The position numbers and the translations under genes are program-made. This document shows positions 46,495 to 55,256 of a stretch of 64,000 nt of DNA, in pieces. Source of the DNA: DATKQJ01 sp035534295 (lineage in GTDB: Bacteria > Chloroflexota > Dormibacteria > Dormibacterales > Dormibacteraceae); assembly GCA_035534295.1 (NCBI GenBank), contig DATLSE010000024.1, positions 20,517 through 84,516 on the forward strand, written 5' to 3'. Positions within the stretch are counted from its first letter, which is position 1; every line of letters begins with the position of its first letter. The notes under the pieces are model-generated. The model worked only from the letters and a program-made list of their open reading frames with translations, searched no databases and was not told the DNA's origin.

Positions 46495-47217
46495 TCAGGC
46501 GCGCGCGCCGCGCAGCAGCCCGACCGTGCCCAGGTTCAGGAGCCGGATCTCGATCCCGCTCCAGCCCGCGCTCCGCGCGAGTCCCATCAGCTCCTGGGAG
46601 CTGCGGTAGGAGTCGACGCTATCGGACAGGTAGCGATAGGCCGAGCCCTGGCCCGAGAGCAGCCCCCCGATCCGGGGCAAGCCGTGACGAAGGTAACCGC
46701 GGTAGACCGAACCCACCAACCCCGGATCCGGGCGCACGAACTCCAGTACGACCGCCCGCCCGCCCGGACGCAGCACCCGCAACATCTCCTCCAGGGCCTG
46801 AGTCGGGTGGGCGAAGTTGCGCAGCCCGAAGGCGACGCTGACGGCGTCGAAGCTGGCATCGGAAAACGGCAGCCGGTGGGCGTCGGCTCGCACCCAATGC
46901 GGCCCCTGAGCGCTCCGCCGGGCGACCTCGAGCATGCTCGCGCTGAAGTCCAGCCCGACCACCGTACCGGGGCCGACGCGGGCCTTGAGCTCAGCGCTGA
47001 GACGCCCCGATCCGCAGGCCAGATCGAGCACGCGCGAGCCCGGTCCGACCGCGCACGCGGCGGCGGCCAGACGCCGCCAGCGCCGGTCGAGGCCGGCCGA
47101 AAGCACGCTGTTCAAGAGGTCGTAGCGAGGCGCCAGCGCGTCGAACATGGCCTCAATTCGAGCGGCGTCGCGCTCTGGGCCTGGATCTGGGTCCGAGTTC
47201 GGAGGAGAGGCGCTCAC
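46495..47217 (-). CDS. ubiE: demethylmenaquinone (ubiquinone) C-methyltransferase
   Basis: The class I SAM-dependent methyltransferase has 240 residues. It starts with ARIEAMFDALAPRYDLLNSVLSAGLDRRWR, then VLDLACGSGRLS, FSDASFDAVSVAFGLRNF and LRPGGRAVVLEF, the UbiE/MenG signature blocks. It methylates demethylmenaquinone in menaquinone synthesis. It converges on the polyprenyl synthase with 16 bp between the stops, and overlaps the crotonase upstream by 4 bp. Confidence 0.92.
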   Translation of the reverse strand: MSASPPNSDPDPGPERDAARIEAMFDALAPRYDLLNSVLSAGLDRRWRRLAAAACAVGPGSRVLDLACGSGRLSAELKARVGPGTVVGLDFSASMLEVARRSAQGPHWVRADAHRLPFSDASFDAVSVAFGLRNFAHPTQALEEMLRVLRPGGRAVVLEFVRPDPGLVGSVYRGYLRHGLPRIGGLLSGQGSAYRYLSDSVDSYRSSQELMGLARSAGWSGIEIRLLNLGTVGLLRGARA

Positions 47218-47987
47218 GGCTGGGAATCTTGTGGCGCGCCCCGCCGGGACCGGAAGCGATCCAGTCCGCGGCCAAAGTCGGCCCGGCCCAGCTGCACCCC
47301 CTGAAGCAGGAATTCGAATTCCATCGCCTCCTCCAGGCCGACGTCGGCGGCGTGGTTCAGCGCCCGCTTGGCGGCGCCGACGGCGGTCCCGCTCGCACCC
47401 AGCGCGGCGCTCAGGGCCTGAGCCCTCTGGCCCAGAGCGGGTTGCTCATCGACCAGGTTGACCAGGCCCCAGGCCGCAGCCTCCTCGGCGCCGAGTTCGC
47501 GTCCGGTCAAGAGCAGCTCGAGGGCTCGGGCTCGCCCCACCATGCGGGGCAGGATCCAGCTCAGCCCGCCGTCGGGCACGAGCCCGACCTGAACGAAGCC
47601 GGGAACCAGGCGGCAGCGGGGGCTCGCCAGGCGCAGATCGCAGCTCAGGGCTAAGGCGAGGCCGATCCCGGTGGCCGCGCCGTCGATCACAGCCAGGCTC
47701 GCCTTGGGGCTGCGAAACAGTCCGAGCAGGATGCGCTCGTAGTCGCGCCGCGCCGCCGCCAGCTCGGGCGCACCGGCGCTGGCCAGCTCCTCCAGATCGG
47801 CTCCGGCGCAGAAGGCGGATCCCCTGCCCTCGATCTGCAGCACCGAAACCCCCTCGTCGCCCTGAGCCCGGGAAAGCGCCAGGATCAGTTCCTGGCGCAG
47901 GTCGTGGTCCAGAGCGTTGCGCTTCTGCGCCCGATCGAGCGTGATCCGCGCCACCCCGTCCACCACCTCGTAGGCGACCGGCGCCAT
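47214..47987 (-). CDS. crotonase-fold isomerase, PaaG-like
   Basis: This enoyl-CoA hydratase/isomerase superfamily member has 257 residues. The CoA oxyanion-hole motif ATGIGLALALSCD is present, but both Glu residues of true hydratases are missing; instead FVQVGLVPDGGLSWILPRMVG has the Asp placed as in PaaG-type isomerases. It probably isomerises an unsaturated acyl-CoA. It abuts the next crotonase gene with no gap and overlaps ubiE as GTGA. Confidence 0.85.
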   Translation of the reverse strand: MAPVAYEVVDGVARITLDRAQKRNALDHDLRQELILALSRAQGDEGVSVLQIEGRGSAFCAGADLEELASAGAPELAAARRDYERILLGLFRSPKASLAVIDGAATGIGLALALSCDLRLASPRCRLVPGFVQVGLVPDGGLSWILPRMVGRARALELLLTGRELGAEEAAAWGLVNLVDEQPALGQRAQALSAALGASGTAVGAAKRALNHAADVGLEEAMEFEFLLQGVQLGRADFGRGLDRFRSRRGAPQDSQP

Positions 47988-48773
47988 CTAGCGCCCCTCG
48001 AAGTTTGGTCGCCGCCGCTCCAGGAAGGCGCGCATGCCCTCCTTCTGATCGGCGGTGGCGAAGAGGAGGCTGAAGCTGCGCCGTTCAAAGGCCAGACCCT
48101 CCGCCAGCCCCACCTCGAGGGCCCGGTTGACCGATTCCTTGGCCAGGCGCAGGGCCAGGGGAGCGGCGCCGGCGAGCTCTAAGGCCATGGACACGGCCAC
48201 CTCCAGCGTGACCTCGTCCGGCACCACTCGGTTGACCAGGCCCATGCTCCAGGCCCGGCGCGCGGACACGGGCCGCCCCAGGAGCACAACCTCCATCGCG
48301 CGCTGCTTGCCCACGGTTCGAGTCCAGCGCTGCGTACCCCCCGCACCAGGTATGACTCCGAGCCGGATTTCGGGCTGACCGAAGCTCGCTCCGTCCCCGG
48401 CCACGATCAGGTCGCACATCAGGGCCAGCTCGCACCCGCCGCCCAGCGCCACCCCGTTGACCGCCGCCACCAGGGGCTTGGGGAAGCGGGCCAGCGCCTC
48501 CCAGGGAGCGCCGAGCTCGTCCACCATCTGCTCCGCGGCCTGACGTTCGAGCATCTCCTGGATGTCGGCGCCGGCGGCGAAGGCGCGCTCGCCCCCGGTC
48601 AGCACCACCGCGCCCGCGCCCGGATCCCCGGCCAGCTCGGCCAGAAGCTGGGCCAGGCGCTGGAGCAGATGGGCGTTGAGCGCATTGAGGACACGCGGCC
48701 GGTTCAGGGTCAAAACCGCCACCGGCCCCCGCCGCTCGAGGCGGACAGGGTCATCCGGGTCCATCTGGGCCAT
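47988..48773 (-). CDS. enoyl-CoA hydratase
   Basis: This crotonase has both catalytic glutamates: GGGCELALMCD and FGQPEIRLGVIPGAGGTQRW. It is about 261 residues from the ATG at 48773, with alternative ATGs at 48791 and 48764. It hydrates trans-2-enoyl-CoA in fatty acid or amino acid breakdown. The frame is open far upstream opposite moaA, but that stretch is antisense to a real gene. The 5' end almost touches the start of moaA, which is divergent. Confidence 0.9.
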   Translation of the reverse strand: MAQMDPDDPVRLERRGPVAVLTLNRPRVLNALNAHLLQRLAQLLAELAGDPGAGAVVLTGGERAFAAGADIQEMLERQAAEQMVDELGAPWEALARFPKPLVAAVNGVALGGGCELALMCDLIVAGDGASFGQPEIRLGVIPGAGGTQRWTRTVGKQRAMEVVLLGRPVSARRAWSMGLVNRVVPDEVTLEVAVSMALELAGAAPLALRLAKESVNRALEVGLAEGLAFERRSFSLLFATADQKEGMRAFLERRRPNFEGR

Positions 48774-48778
48774 CGGGT

Positions 48779-48784
48779 TATCAT
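48779..48784 (+). promoter_or_regulatory. putative -10 for leaderless moaA mRNA
   Basis: TATCAT is 7 nt before GTG 48792, with no SD. It lies immediately upstream of, or inside, the divergent crotonase gene depending on which ATG that gene uses. Confidence 0.5.
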
Positions 48785-48791
48785 CGATCAT

Positions 48792-49808
48792 GTGACTTCC
48801 CCGCCGCCTGCGGCGTCCGGAGTTCTGCGCGACTCCTACGGGCGCGTGGCCGACGATCTTCGCATCTCGGTCACCGACCGCTGCAACTTCCGCTGCGTCT
48901 ACTGCATGCCCGCCGAGGGACTGCGCTGGCTCGCCCGCGATGATCTCTTGGATTACGAGGAGATCACCCGGGTGGCGCGAATCTTCATCCGCCGCTACGG
49001 GGTGCGCACGGTGCGGCTGACCGGCGGCGAGCCCCTGGTTCGGATCGGACTGGAAAAGCTGGTGGCGATGATCAACGACCTTGACCCCAATCTCGACATC
49101 ACCATGACCACCAACGGGGTTCTTCTGGGGCGCAAGGCGCAGGTCCTGCGCGAGGCCGGGCTCAAGCGCATCAACATCTCCCTCGACACACTCCACATCG
49201 ACCGTTTCAAAGAGATCGCCCGGCGCGATGCCCTGGCCCAGACGATGGAGGGGATCGAGGCCGCCAGCGCGGCCGGGCTGGCCCCGATCAAGATCAACAT
49301 GGTGGTGCTTCGGGGCCAGAACGACGACGAGGTTTTGGACTTCGCCCGCCTGGCGCGGGAGCGCGGCTACGAGGTCCGGTTCATCGAGTTCATGCCCCTG
49401 GATGCGGACGGGATGTGGAGCAATGACAAGGTCATGCCGAGCCGGATCATCCAGGAGCGGATCGAGGATCAGTTTCCGCTCGTGCCCGCCCCCAGCACCC
49501 GTCCCGGACCCTCGACCAACTTCCGATTCGCCGACGGCTCGCCCGGTGGTGTGGGGTTCATCTCCTCGGTCTCGCAAGCCTTCTGCGACACCTGCAACCG
49601 GATCCGGCTCACCGCCGAGGGCGGGCTGAGGACGTGCCTGTTCTCACTCCACGAGACCAACCTGCGTGATCCCATGCGCCAGGGCGCGGACGACGACGAG
49701 CTGGCCCGCGTGATCGAGACCGCGGTCTGGCGCAAGGAGGAGGGCCACCTGATCAACCAGCCCGGGTTCGTCAAACCGGCCAAGAGCATGTCGCAAATCG
49801 GCGGCTGA
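48792..49808 (+). CDS. moaA: GTP 3',8-cyclase (molybdenum cofactor synthesis)
   Basis: The radical SAM enzyme starts molybdopterin synthesis. The N-terminal cluster motif CNFRCVYCMP and the C-terminal cluster FCDTCNRIRLTAEGGLRTCLF are both present, and the chain ends with the conserved GG. It has about 338 residues from GTG 48792. The upstream open frame is antisense to the crotonase. Other moa genes are not in the window; moeA is at 31.8 kb. Confidence 0.96.
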   Translation: MTSPPPAASGVLRDSYGRVADDLRISVTDRCNFRCVYCMPAEGLRWLARDDLLDYEEITRVARIFIRRYGVRTVRLTGGEPLVRIGLEKLVAMINDLDPNLDITMTTNGVLLGRKAQVLREAGLKRINISLDTLHIDRFKEIARRDALAQTMEGIEAASAAGLAPIKINMVVLRGQNDDEVLDFARLARERGYEVRFIEFMPLDADGMWSNDKVMPSRIIQERIEDQFPLVPAPSTRPGPSTNFRFADGSPGGVGFISSVSQAFCDTCNRIRLTAEGGLRTCLFSLHETNLRDPMRQGADDDELARVIETAVWRKEEGHLINQPGFVKPAKSMSQIGG

Positions 49809-49829
49809 GGCAGAGTGGAGCTCAGCGGC

Positions 49830-49835
49830 TAACCT
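49830..49835 (+). promoter_or_regulatory. putative -10 for leaderless xseA mRNA
   Basis: TAACCT lies 8 nt before GTG 49844 with no SD. The same hexamer precedes the nicotinate phosphoribosyltransferase gene. Confidence 0.45.
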
Positions 49836-49843
49836 AGGACCTT

Positions 49844-51196
49844 GTGATCAGGCCCGAGGCGGCGGAACGCCCGATGACGGTCAGCGAGCTCGCCGGGCAG
49901 ATTCGGATCGAGCTCACGCCCCTGCGCAGCGTGTTCGTCAAGGGCGAGGTGAGCGGGGTGCGGGCGAGCGCTCGAGGCCACGTCAACTTCACCATCAAGG
50001 ACGCCGGGGCGACGTTGGGCGCAATCCTGTTCCAGGACACGCTGCGTCGGATCGGGATTCCGCCCGAGGACGGCCACGAGTACCTGATCCGGGGACGCGT
50101 CGACTTTTGGGCCCAGACCGGCCAGCTCCGGCTGGTGGTCGACCAGATGCAGTTCGACGACCTGGGACGCATGCGCGCCGAGCTCGAGGAGCTGAAACGG
50201 CGCCTCACCGCCGAGGGTGCGTTCGATCCCCAGCGCAAGCGCCCGATACCATTCCTGCCCCGCTGCGTGGCCCTGGTCACGTCCCCCACGGGAGCTGTCA
50301 TCCACGACCTTCAGGAGACCATCCTCGACCGCTTCGAGAACATGGCCATCCGGGTCTACCCGGCCCTGGTCCAGGGGGCGGGATCGCCGGCCAGCGTGGC
50401 GGCCGCCCTGCGCCGCTGCAACCTCGAAAGCGTGGCCGACGTGGTCGTGGTGGCGCGTGGCGGGGGCAGCTTCGAGGAGCTCTACGGCTTCAACAGCGAG
50501 GTCGTCGTGCGGGCCATCCTGGGCTCTGCGATTCCGGTCGTGACCGCGCTCGGCCACACCTCCGATCGCACCCTGGCCGACCTCGCGGCCGACGCTGAGT
50601 GCCGCACGCCGACCGAGGCGGGCGCCCGCGTGGTGCCGCGCAAGGCCGACCTCTGGCGCGCGCTGGAGGAGCGCAGACGACGCCTGGAGCGTGAGGCGTC
50701 AGGACGCCTGGGGCGTGCCGCAAGCGCGCTCGAGGATCGCCAGCGGAGGCTCGAGGTTGCCCTGCCCGGGCTGCTCCGAGCCCGCCAGGCGCGCCTGACC
50801 GCGATCGCGCAGGAGCTGCTCCGACTCAGCCCCGGGCGTCAGCTCGAGCGCCGTGCCCAGGGGATCGAGGAGCGGCGCGCCCGGCTCCAGGCTACCGCCC
50901 AGCGCATGCTCCGCGCGCGCAGCGCTGAGGTGAGCGCGCGGGCTGCCGGGGCTCGCCTGCAGAGCTCCCTGCAGGGCCGCCTGCAGCAGGCCCAGGCGGC
51001 GCTAGAACAGAGGCGCGCGCGCCTGGGGGGAGTCAGTCCCGAGCGCGTCCTGGGACGCGGTTACAGCATCAGCCTGGACGAGGCCGGTCGGGTGCTGAAA
51101 TCGGCGTCTCAAACCAGCGCCGGCCAGCGGGTGCGCGTGCTCCTGGCTCAGGGACGATTGGCCACCCGGGTTGAGGAGGTGTCGGATGTCAGATGA
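49844..51196 (+). CDS. xseA: exodeoxyribonuclease VII large subunit
   Basis: It degrades single-stranded DNA together with XseB. The N-terminal OB-fold (TVSELAGQIRIEL, VKGEVSGVRASARGHVNFTIKD) is followed by the nuclease core VTSPTGAVIHD, VVVARGGGSFEELYGFN and TALGHTSDRTLADLAAD, then a long Arg/Ala coiled coil (about 265-400) and a GRGYSISLDEAGRV tail. The 450 residues are normal. The end overlaps xseB by 11 bp. Confidence 0.96.
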   Translation: MIRPEAAERPMTVSELAGQIRIELTPLRSVFVKGEVSGVRASARGHVNFTIKDAGATLGAILFQDTLRRIGIPPEDGHEYLIRGRVDFWAQTGQLRLVVDQMQFDDLGRMRAELEELKRRLTAEGAFDPQRKRPIPFLPRCVALVTSPTGAVIHDLQETILDRFENMAIRVYPALVQGAGSPASVAAALRRCNLESVADVVVVARGGGSFEELYGFNSEVVVRAILGSAIPVVTALGHTSDRTLADLAADAECRTPTEAGARVVPRKADLWRALEERRRRLEREASGRLGRAASALEDRQRRLEVALPGLLRARQARLTAIAQELLRLSPGRQLERRAQGIEERRARLQATAQRMLRARSAEVSARAAGARLQSSLQGRLQQAQAALEQRRARLGGVSPERVLGRGYSISLDEAGRVLKSASQTSAGQRVRVLLAQGRLATRVEEVSDVR

Positions 51197-51443
51197 AGTA
51201 GTTTCCGAGCTGAGCTACGAGCAGGCGCTGGAGCTGCTCGACCAGCGCCTGCTCGAGCTCGAGGAGGGTGAGCTCTCGCTCGACGCCGCGCTCTCCAGGG
51301 TGGACGAGGCGCGCGACTATCTGCGGATCTGCCAGGCGCGTCTGAGCGAGGCCAAGCAGCGGATCGAAGTCAGCGCCGAAATCGACCCCATCGAGTCCGC
51401 GAAGGAGCCGCTGGCGGACGCCCAGACCGATCTGCTGGTCTAG
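51186..51443 (+). CDS. xseB: exodeoxyribonuclease VII small subunit
   Basis: The 85-residue helical protein contains LSYEQALELLDQRLLELEEGELSLDAAL, the XseB signature; the acidic C-terminal part is variable. Several copies coat the XseA coiled coil to make the holoenzyme. ATG 51186 has GAGGAGG upstream inside xseA. Confidence 0.93.
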   Translation: MSDEVVSELSYEQALELLDQRLLELEEGELSLDAALSRVDEARDYLRICQARLSEAKQRIEVSAEIDPIESAKEPLADAQTDLLV

Positions 51444-51453
51444 CCGAGAGGGT

Positions 51454-52347
51454 TCAGGCCGACACCGGTAGTCGGGGGTCGAGGCGAGAACGCAGGGCGA
51501 GCACGCCGAAGCGGAGCCAGATCGAAAGCCAGACCAGACCGGTGGCGAAGGCGGAGCGCTCGGCTGCGTAGTGCTTGACGTGGAAGATCCACATCGAGCT
51601 GTGGAAGTGGTAGAGGTTTTTGAGTGTGGCCTGGCGGCTCGACGCCCCCTTGGCGTGCACCGCCTCGGCCGAGGGCAGGTAGAAGATCTTCCAGCCGTCG
51701 TCGCGCAGCCGCAGGCAGAGGTCCAAGTCCTCTCCGTACATGAAGAAGTCGGGATCGAAAAAACCGATTCGCTCCAGCGCCGAGCGGCGCAGGAGGAGGC
51801 AGGCGCCGGTGCCCGAATCGATCTCCTGGATCTCGTCCTCGCGCCGGTAACCCATGTTGTAGCGGTTGAAGCGGGAACTGTGCGGAAAGAGCCGGCTCAG
51901 CCCCACCAGGCGATAGAAGGACGCCGAGGGGGTGGGAAAGCCACGCCGGGCCGCCAGATCGAGGGAGCCATCCGGACGCCGGATGCGAGGGCTCACGCCG
52001 GCCGCGTCGGGACGCGTCAGTAAAAAGTCGGCGAGCCGATCGACGCATCCCGGTTCCACCTTGAGGTCGGGATTGACGAGCAGCACGAAGCGACCCGAAC
52101 TCGCCTCCAGGGCGGCGTTGTTGGCCCGACCGTAGCCTAAATTTCGGTCTTGTCTGATGACCTTGGCCTCGGGATAGGCCTCGGCCACCGCCTCGGCCGA
52201 GCCATCCTCGGATGCGTTGTCCACGACCACCACCTCGAGTGGCACCTCGACCCCGCTGCGCAGCGCCTCCAGGCACTCCAGGAGCAGGGAGCGAACGTTG
52301 TAGCTGACCACTAGGGCGCTGACCACGGGCCGAGGGGAGGAGGCCAT
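51454..52347 (-). CDS. family 2 glycosyltransferase (rhamnosyltransferase-like)
   Basis: The GT-A fold transferase has 297 residues. It starts VVSALVVSYNVRSLLLECLEAL with VVVDNASEDGSAEAVA, GYGRANNAALEASSGRFVLLVNPDLKV as the nucleotide-sugar region, and GEDLDLCLRLRDDGWKIFYLP as the acceptor/catalytic segment. It resembles rhamnosyl- and galactofuranosyltransferases making cell-surface polysaccharide. It is divergent from a flippase gene, so both probably serve the same polymer. Confidence 0.9.
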   Translation of the reverse strand: MASSPRPVVSALVVSYNVRSLLLECLEALRSGVEVPLEVVVVDNASEDGSAEAVAEAYPEAKVIRQDRNLGYGRANNAALEASSGRFVLLVNPDLKVEPGCVDRLADFLLTRPDAAGVSPRIRRPDGSLDLAARRGFPTPSASFYRLVGLSRLFPHSSRFNRYNMGYRREDEIQEIDSGTGACLLLRRSALERIGFFDPDFFMYGEDLDLCLRLRDDGWKIFYLPSAEAVHAKGASSRQATLKNLYHFHSSMWIFHVKHYAAERSAFATGLVWLSIWLRFGVLALRSRLDPRLPVSA

Positions 52348-52423
52348 TAGCGCATCAGGATATCCGCAGGCGCGCCCTCACGCGGAAGCGGCGGTTGGGC
52401 CCCGGGCTAGAATCTGGTCCCTG

Positions 52424-53755
52424 GTGAACCCAAGCAACCTCGCCGGGCACGGCTCGGTATCCCTGAGCCGCCTGCGTTCACTGTCCGCCTCAAGATTGGT
52501 GCGCCAGAACCTGGTCCTCTTCATCGGGGGCCTGACCGGGGGTGTAGGTGGGTTCGTCTACCACGCCCTGGCCGCTCGCGCCCTGGGCCCGCGCGGCTAC
52601 GGCGAGGTCGCCTCCTTGGTCGCCCTCTACTCCATCGGGACCTCGGTCAACCTGGTCTTGACCCTGGTCCTAGCGCGCTACACGGCAGCCCTGCAAACCG
52701 ACGGCAGGGCGGGCGCGATCCGCCACCTGCTCCTGCGCTCGACCGGGCTTTTGTCGCTGCCCGCCGGCCTGCTCCTGATTTGCTCGGTGCTCCTGGCCAC
52801 GCAGGTCCAGGGCTTCGAACACCTGGACGCTCCCGGGCCCGTGATCTGGCTCGGGGCGGCCGTGGCCGCGGTCTGGTTCCTCTCGGTGCCGCGCGGCATC
52901 CTGCAGGGCACTCAGCGCTTCCCCGCCCTGTCCTTGAACCTGGGGGGCGAGATCGTGGTCAGGACCAGCGTGCTCACCCTGCTCTTGAAGCTCGGCCTCG
53001 GCGTGAGCGGCTCCATGATCGCGGTCCTGACCGGCTGCCTGGCCGCCTACGCGGTCGGCCTGTACGCCCAGCGCCGGCTTCTAAGGCAGCCCAGCGAGAC
53101 CGTGCACATGCGCTCCATGCTCGGGTTCACGCTGACCGCGACCGCCGGCACCCTCGGCATCCTGTTCCTGTACAACTTCGACGTCATACTGGCCAAGCAC
53201 TTTCTGTCCGCCCAGCAGGCGGGCATCTACGGCGGGCTGAACAAGATCGCGACCATCATCTACTTTCTCACTCTGAGCGTGAGTCAGGTCCTCTTCCCAC
53301 GGGTGGTCGAGGCGGTCGCGCGTCGCGGACACCCGGGCCGGCTGCTCCTGCTCTCCGCCGGCATCACCGGCACCATGGGAGTGGTGACCATCGCCGCCTT
53401 CGCCCTGGTCCCCCGCCTCATCGTCCACGTCCTCTTCGGGTCCGCCTTCGACGCTGCCATTCCCTACGTCCTGCCGGTGGGAGTGATCGGGCTCGGGCTC
53501 AGCCTGGACAACCTTTTGGTCCAGTTCTTCATGGCCGTGCACGACCGCCTGTTCATACCCTCTCTGGCCCTGGCCTGCGTCCTGCTCGCGGCTTCGATCA
53601 GCCTCCACCATGGCGGCGTCGGCGACGTCGTCGCCGACGTCGCAGCGGTCGTCTACGGCCTGCTCCTGCTCCTCGTCCTGCGCACCGTGCGCCTGATGCC
53701 GCGGTTGCGGCCGGAGATGGTCGCGGAGCCCCAGGCGGTACCGGAGCCGGCCTGA
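52424..53755 (+). CDS. polysaccharide/oligosaccharide flippase (MATE/Wzx-like)
   Basis: This multi-helix membrane protein of about 443 residues has the typical beginning RQNLVLFIGGLTGGVGGFVYHALAARALGPRGYGEVASL and a GLNKIATIIYFLTLSVSQVLFPRV segment in the middle, as in Wzx/MurJ-like exporters. It moves lipid-linked oligosaccharide across the membrane. The start GTG 52424 has TAGAAT ten bases upstream and no SD. Confidence 0.88.
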   Translation: MNPSNLAGHGSVSLSRLRSLSASRLVRQNLVLFIGGLTGGVGGFVYHALAARALGPRGYGEVASLVALYSIGTSVNLVLTLVLARYTAALQTDGRAGAIRHLLLRSTGLLSLPAGLLLICSVLLATQVQGFEHLDAPGPVIWLGAAVAAVWFLSVPRGILQGTQRFPALSLNLGGEIVVRTSVLTLLLKLGLGVSGSMIAVLTGCLAAYAVGLYAQRRLLRQPSETVHMRSMLGFTLTATAGTLGILFLYNFDVILAKHFLSAQQAGIYGGLNKIATIIYFLTLSVSQVLFPRVVEAVARRGHPGRLLLLSAGITGTMGVVTIAAFALVPRLIVHVLFGSAFDAAIPYVLPVGVIGLGLSLDNLLVQFFMAVHDRLFIPSLALACVLLAASISLHHGGVGDVVADVAAVVYGLLLLLVLRTVRLMPRLRPEMVAEPQAVPEPA

Positions 53756-53760
53756 AAGCT

Positions 53761-53797
53761 AAAGATCCCGGCCCCCAAATCGGAGACCAGGATCTTT
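53761..53797. terminator. inverted repeat between flippase gene and 5S rRNA
   Basis: AAAGATCC (53761-53768) and GGATCTTT (53790-53797) can pair, and the inside also has GC-rich sequence. It lies after the flippase stop and after the 3' end of the minus-strand 5S gene, where TTTT follows. It may terminate both transcripts. Confidence 0.45.
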
Positions 53798-53802
53798 AAA
53801 AG

Positions 53803-53921
53803 TGCCCGGCAACGACCTACTCTCCCACGGCGTTACCGCCGCAGTACCATCGGCGCAGGAGGGCTTAACTGCCGTGTTCGGAAAGGGAACGGGTGTGACC
53901 CCTCCGCCATGGCCACCGAGC
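53803..53921 (-). rRNA. rrf: 5S ribosomal RNA
   Basis: The minus strand reads the conserved 5S core: GGTCACACCCGTTCC, CCGAACACGGCAGTTAAG, GCCGATGGTACTGC and GGGAGAGTAGGTCGTTGCC. The ends GCUCGG and CCGGGC can pair as helix I, giving about 119-120 nt. No 23S or 16S rRNA is adjacent: the gene immediately upstream is rpsU, ending 32 bp away. Confidence 0.93.
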
Positions 53922-53953
53922 CCGGCCATTATACCGCGGGTGCCGCCGCCCGG

Positions 53954-54127
53954 TCAGCGGGTCCGACGACGGCGCGCTCGCAGGCTCTTGATCTTGCGGG
54001 CCTCGGCCGGCGGCACGTAGTGTGCCCGGCGTCGCATCTCGCGGACCAAGCCTTGTTCTTGGACCTTACGCCGGAATTCGCGCAGCGCCTGCTCGAATTC
54101 AGAGGGGTCCTTGACGACTACCTTCAC
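53954..54127 (-). CDS. rpsU: 30S ribosomal protein bS21
   Basis: The 57-residue protein begins VKVVVKDPSEFEQALREFRR, continues with VREMRRRAHYVPPAEARK and ends in an Arg-rich tail, which is the bS21 family pattern. It binds the 3' region of 16S rRNA and aids initiation. The start is GTG 54127 with AGGAG very close. Here it directly precedes the 5S gene on the same strand. Confidence 0.92.
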   Translation of the reverse strand: MKVVVKDPSEFEQALREFRRKVQEQGLVREMRRRAHYVPPAEARKIKSLRARRRRTR

Positions 54128-54240
54128 GCTCCTATCACACCCTTTGTTCTGGAATTGGCGAATCAGCCCGCCATCCGATCTGGAGGGTGAGACCTAGGAC
54201 AGCATAATCCCTGCCTCGCCCCGGCCGCGCGGCACCCGGA

Positions 54241-55242
54241 TCAGCCCAGCGCGGCCTGGATCTCGGACCGGCCGAAGTCCTGCATGACGCCGGCCAGAGC
54301 GCGGTAGCCAAGGGCGAAGACGACGCTGATCAGGACCTCGAACACCAGGCCCTCAGGACGCAGGTAGTCGAAGCCGTAGCCGCTCAGGCCGGTCGGGTTG
54401 ATCCGACCGAGCAGGATCGGAGCCAGATAGAGCAGCGGTCCGGCGACAACGATGGCGCGTACTCGGCGCTGGGCCTGGCCCACCAGCCGCAGGCCGTGCA
54501 GGCGGCGGCCGAGCCCGGGCAGTGACAACTCCAGCTCATGGGCCAGGTTCGATCCGGCCAGATGCGCCCGCAGTACCAGATCGCACAGGGCGTCGAAGAC
54601 CGGGTCGTCGAAGGCGGGTGCGAATTGGGTCAGAGCGGCCGCCAGGCCGCCGCCGGCGGCGAGGCCGGCAAGGGAGCTGGTGAGCCGAAGCCGCGCCGGA
54701 TCCCCGACCAGGGCCGCAGCCTGGGTCAGGGCCGGTGTCTCGGCCTCACCGCTGGCTAGTAGCACCGCCCAGCACTTGGCCTGGGCCAGGCTGAGCGCAG
54801 CCCGGCGGCGCCGCTGGTGGCCGGATCGAGCCTCGAGCATCCCGCCTGGAAGCCAGTAGCCGAGGACGGCCCCAAACGCGGCCAGTGGCGGTGCCAGCTC
54901 GAAGCGTGAGTTGAGGGTCAGATAGACGGCCACGGCCAGGCCCGCGCGGGCGCCCAGGAAGCCGGCCAGCGGGCCCCATCCGCTCAGCCCGAGGGTGGCG
55001 AGCAGACTTCGCTGGGCCCACAGATACCGGTTCCAAGGGCGGCGCGGGGGCGCCCCATCAGCTCGGGGGCGGTGAAGATCCTGGAGCCAGGCGAGCATGG
55101 TGAAGGCCAGAACCACCAGGCCGATGCCCGCGCCCGCGCTGACCGCCAGGGGCAGGGAAAGCAGGGCCGCGTACGGGGAGTTCGAGCCAATCAGCATCCG
55201 CTCATCAATTGAGGGCAACGCCGCCCGCACCCGCGAGGTCAC
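54241..55242 (-). CDS. TadB/type II secretion F-domain-like membrane protein
   Basis: This ~333-residue protein has a pair of N-terminal hydrophobic segments, a central helical cytoplasmic region with LCDLVLRAHLAGSNLAHELELSLPGL, and C-terminal helices. That topology and central pattern resemble TadB/GspF inner-membrane proteins of Flp-pilus or type II systems. No TadA ATPase or pilin is nearby, so this is an orphan and the assignment is tentative. The start may be later, for example ATG 55197. It follows pncB by 14 bp. Confidence 0.45.
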   Translation of the reverse strand: MTSRVRAALPSIDERMLIGSNSPYAALLSLPLAVSAGAGIGLVVLAFTMLAWLQDLHRPRADGAPPRRPWNRYLWAQRSLLATLGLSGWGPLAGFLGARAGLAVAVYLTLNSRFELAPPLAAFGAVLGYWLPGGMLEARSGHQRRRRAALSLAQAKCWAVLLASGEAETPALTQAAALVGDPARLRLTSSLAGLAAGGGLAAALTQFAPAFDDPVFDALCDLVLRAHLAGSNLAHELELSLPGLGRRLHGLRLVGQAQRRVRAIVVAGPLLYLAPILLGRINPTGLSGYGFDYLRPEGLVFEVLISVVFALGYRALAGVMQDFGRSEIQAALG

Positions 55243-55256
55243 GAACCGACGCGGAT

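Noticed and set aside
47214..48773. Assignment of a crotonase as MenB (naphthoyl-CoA synthase)
   Set aside because: The two proteins lack MenB-specific segments; one has PaaG-like, the other hydratase-like active-site residues, despite the ubiE neighbour.
48792..49577. Minus-strand upstream extension of the crotonase frame (to 49577)
   Set aside because: It is antisense to moaA, which has both iron-sulfur motifs; the extension shows no family similarity.
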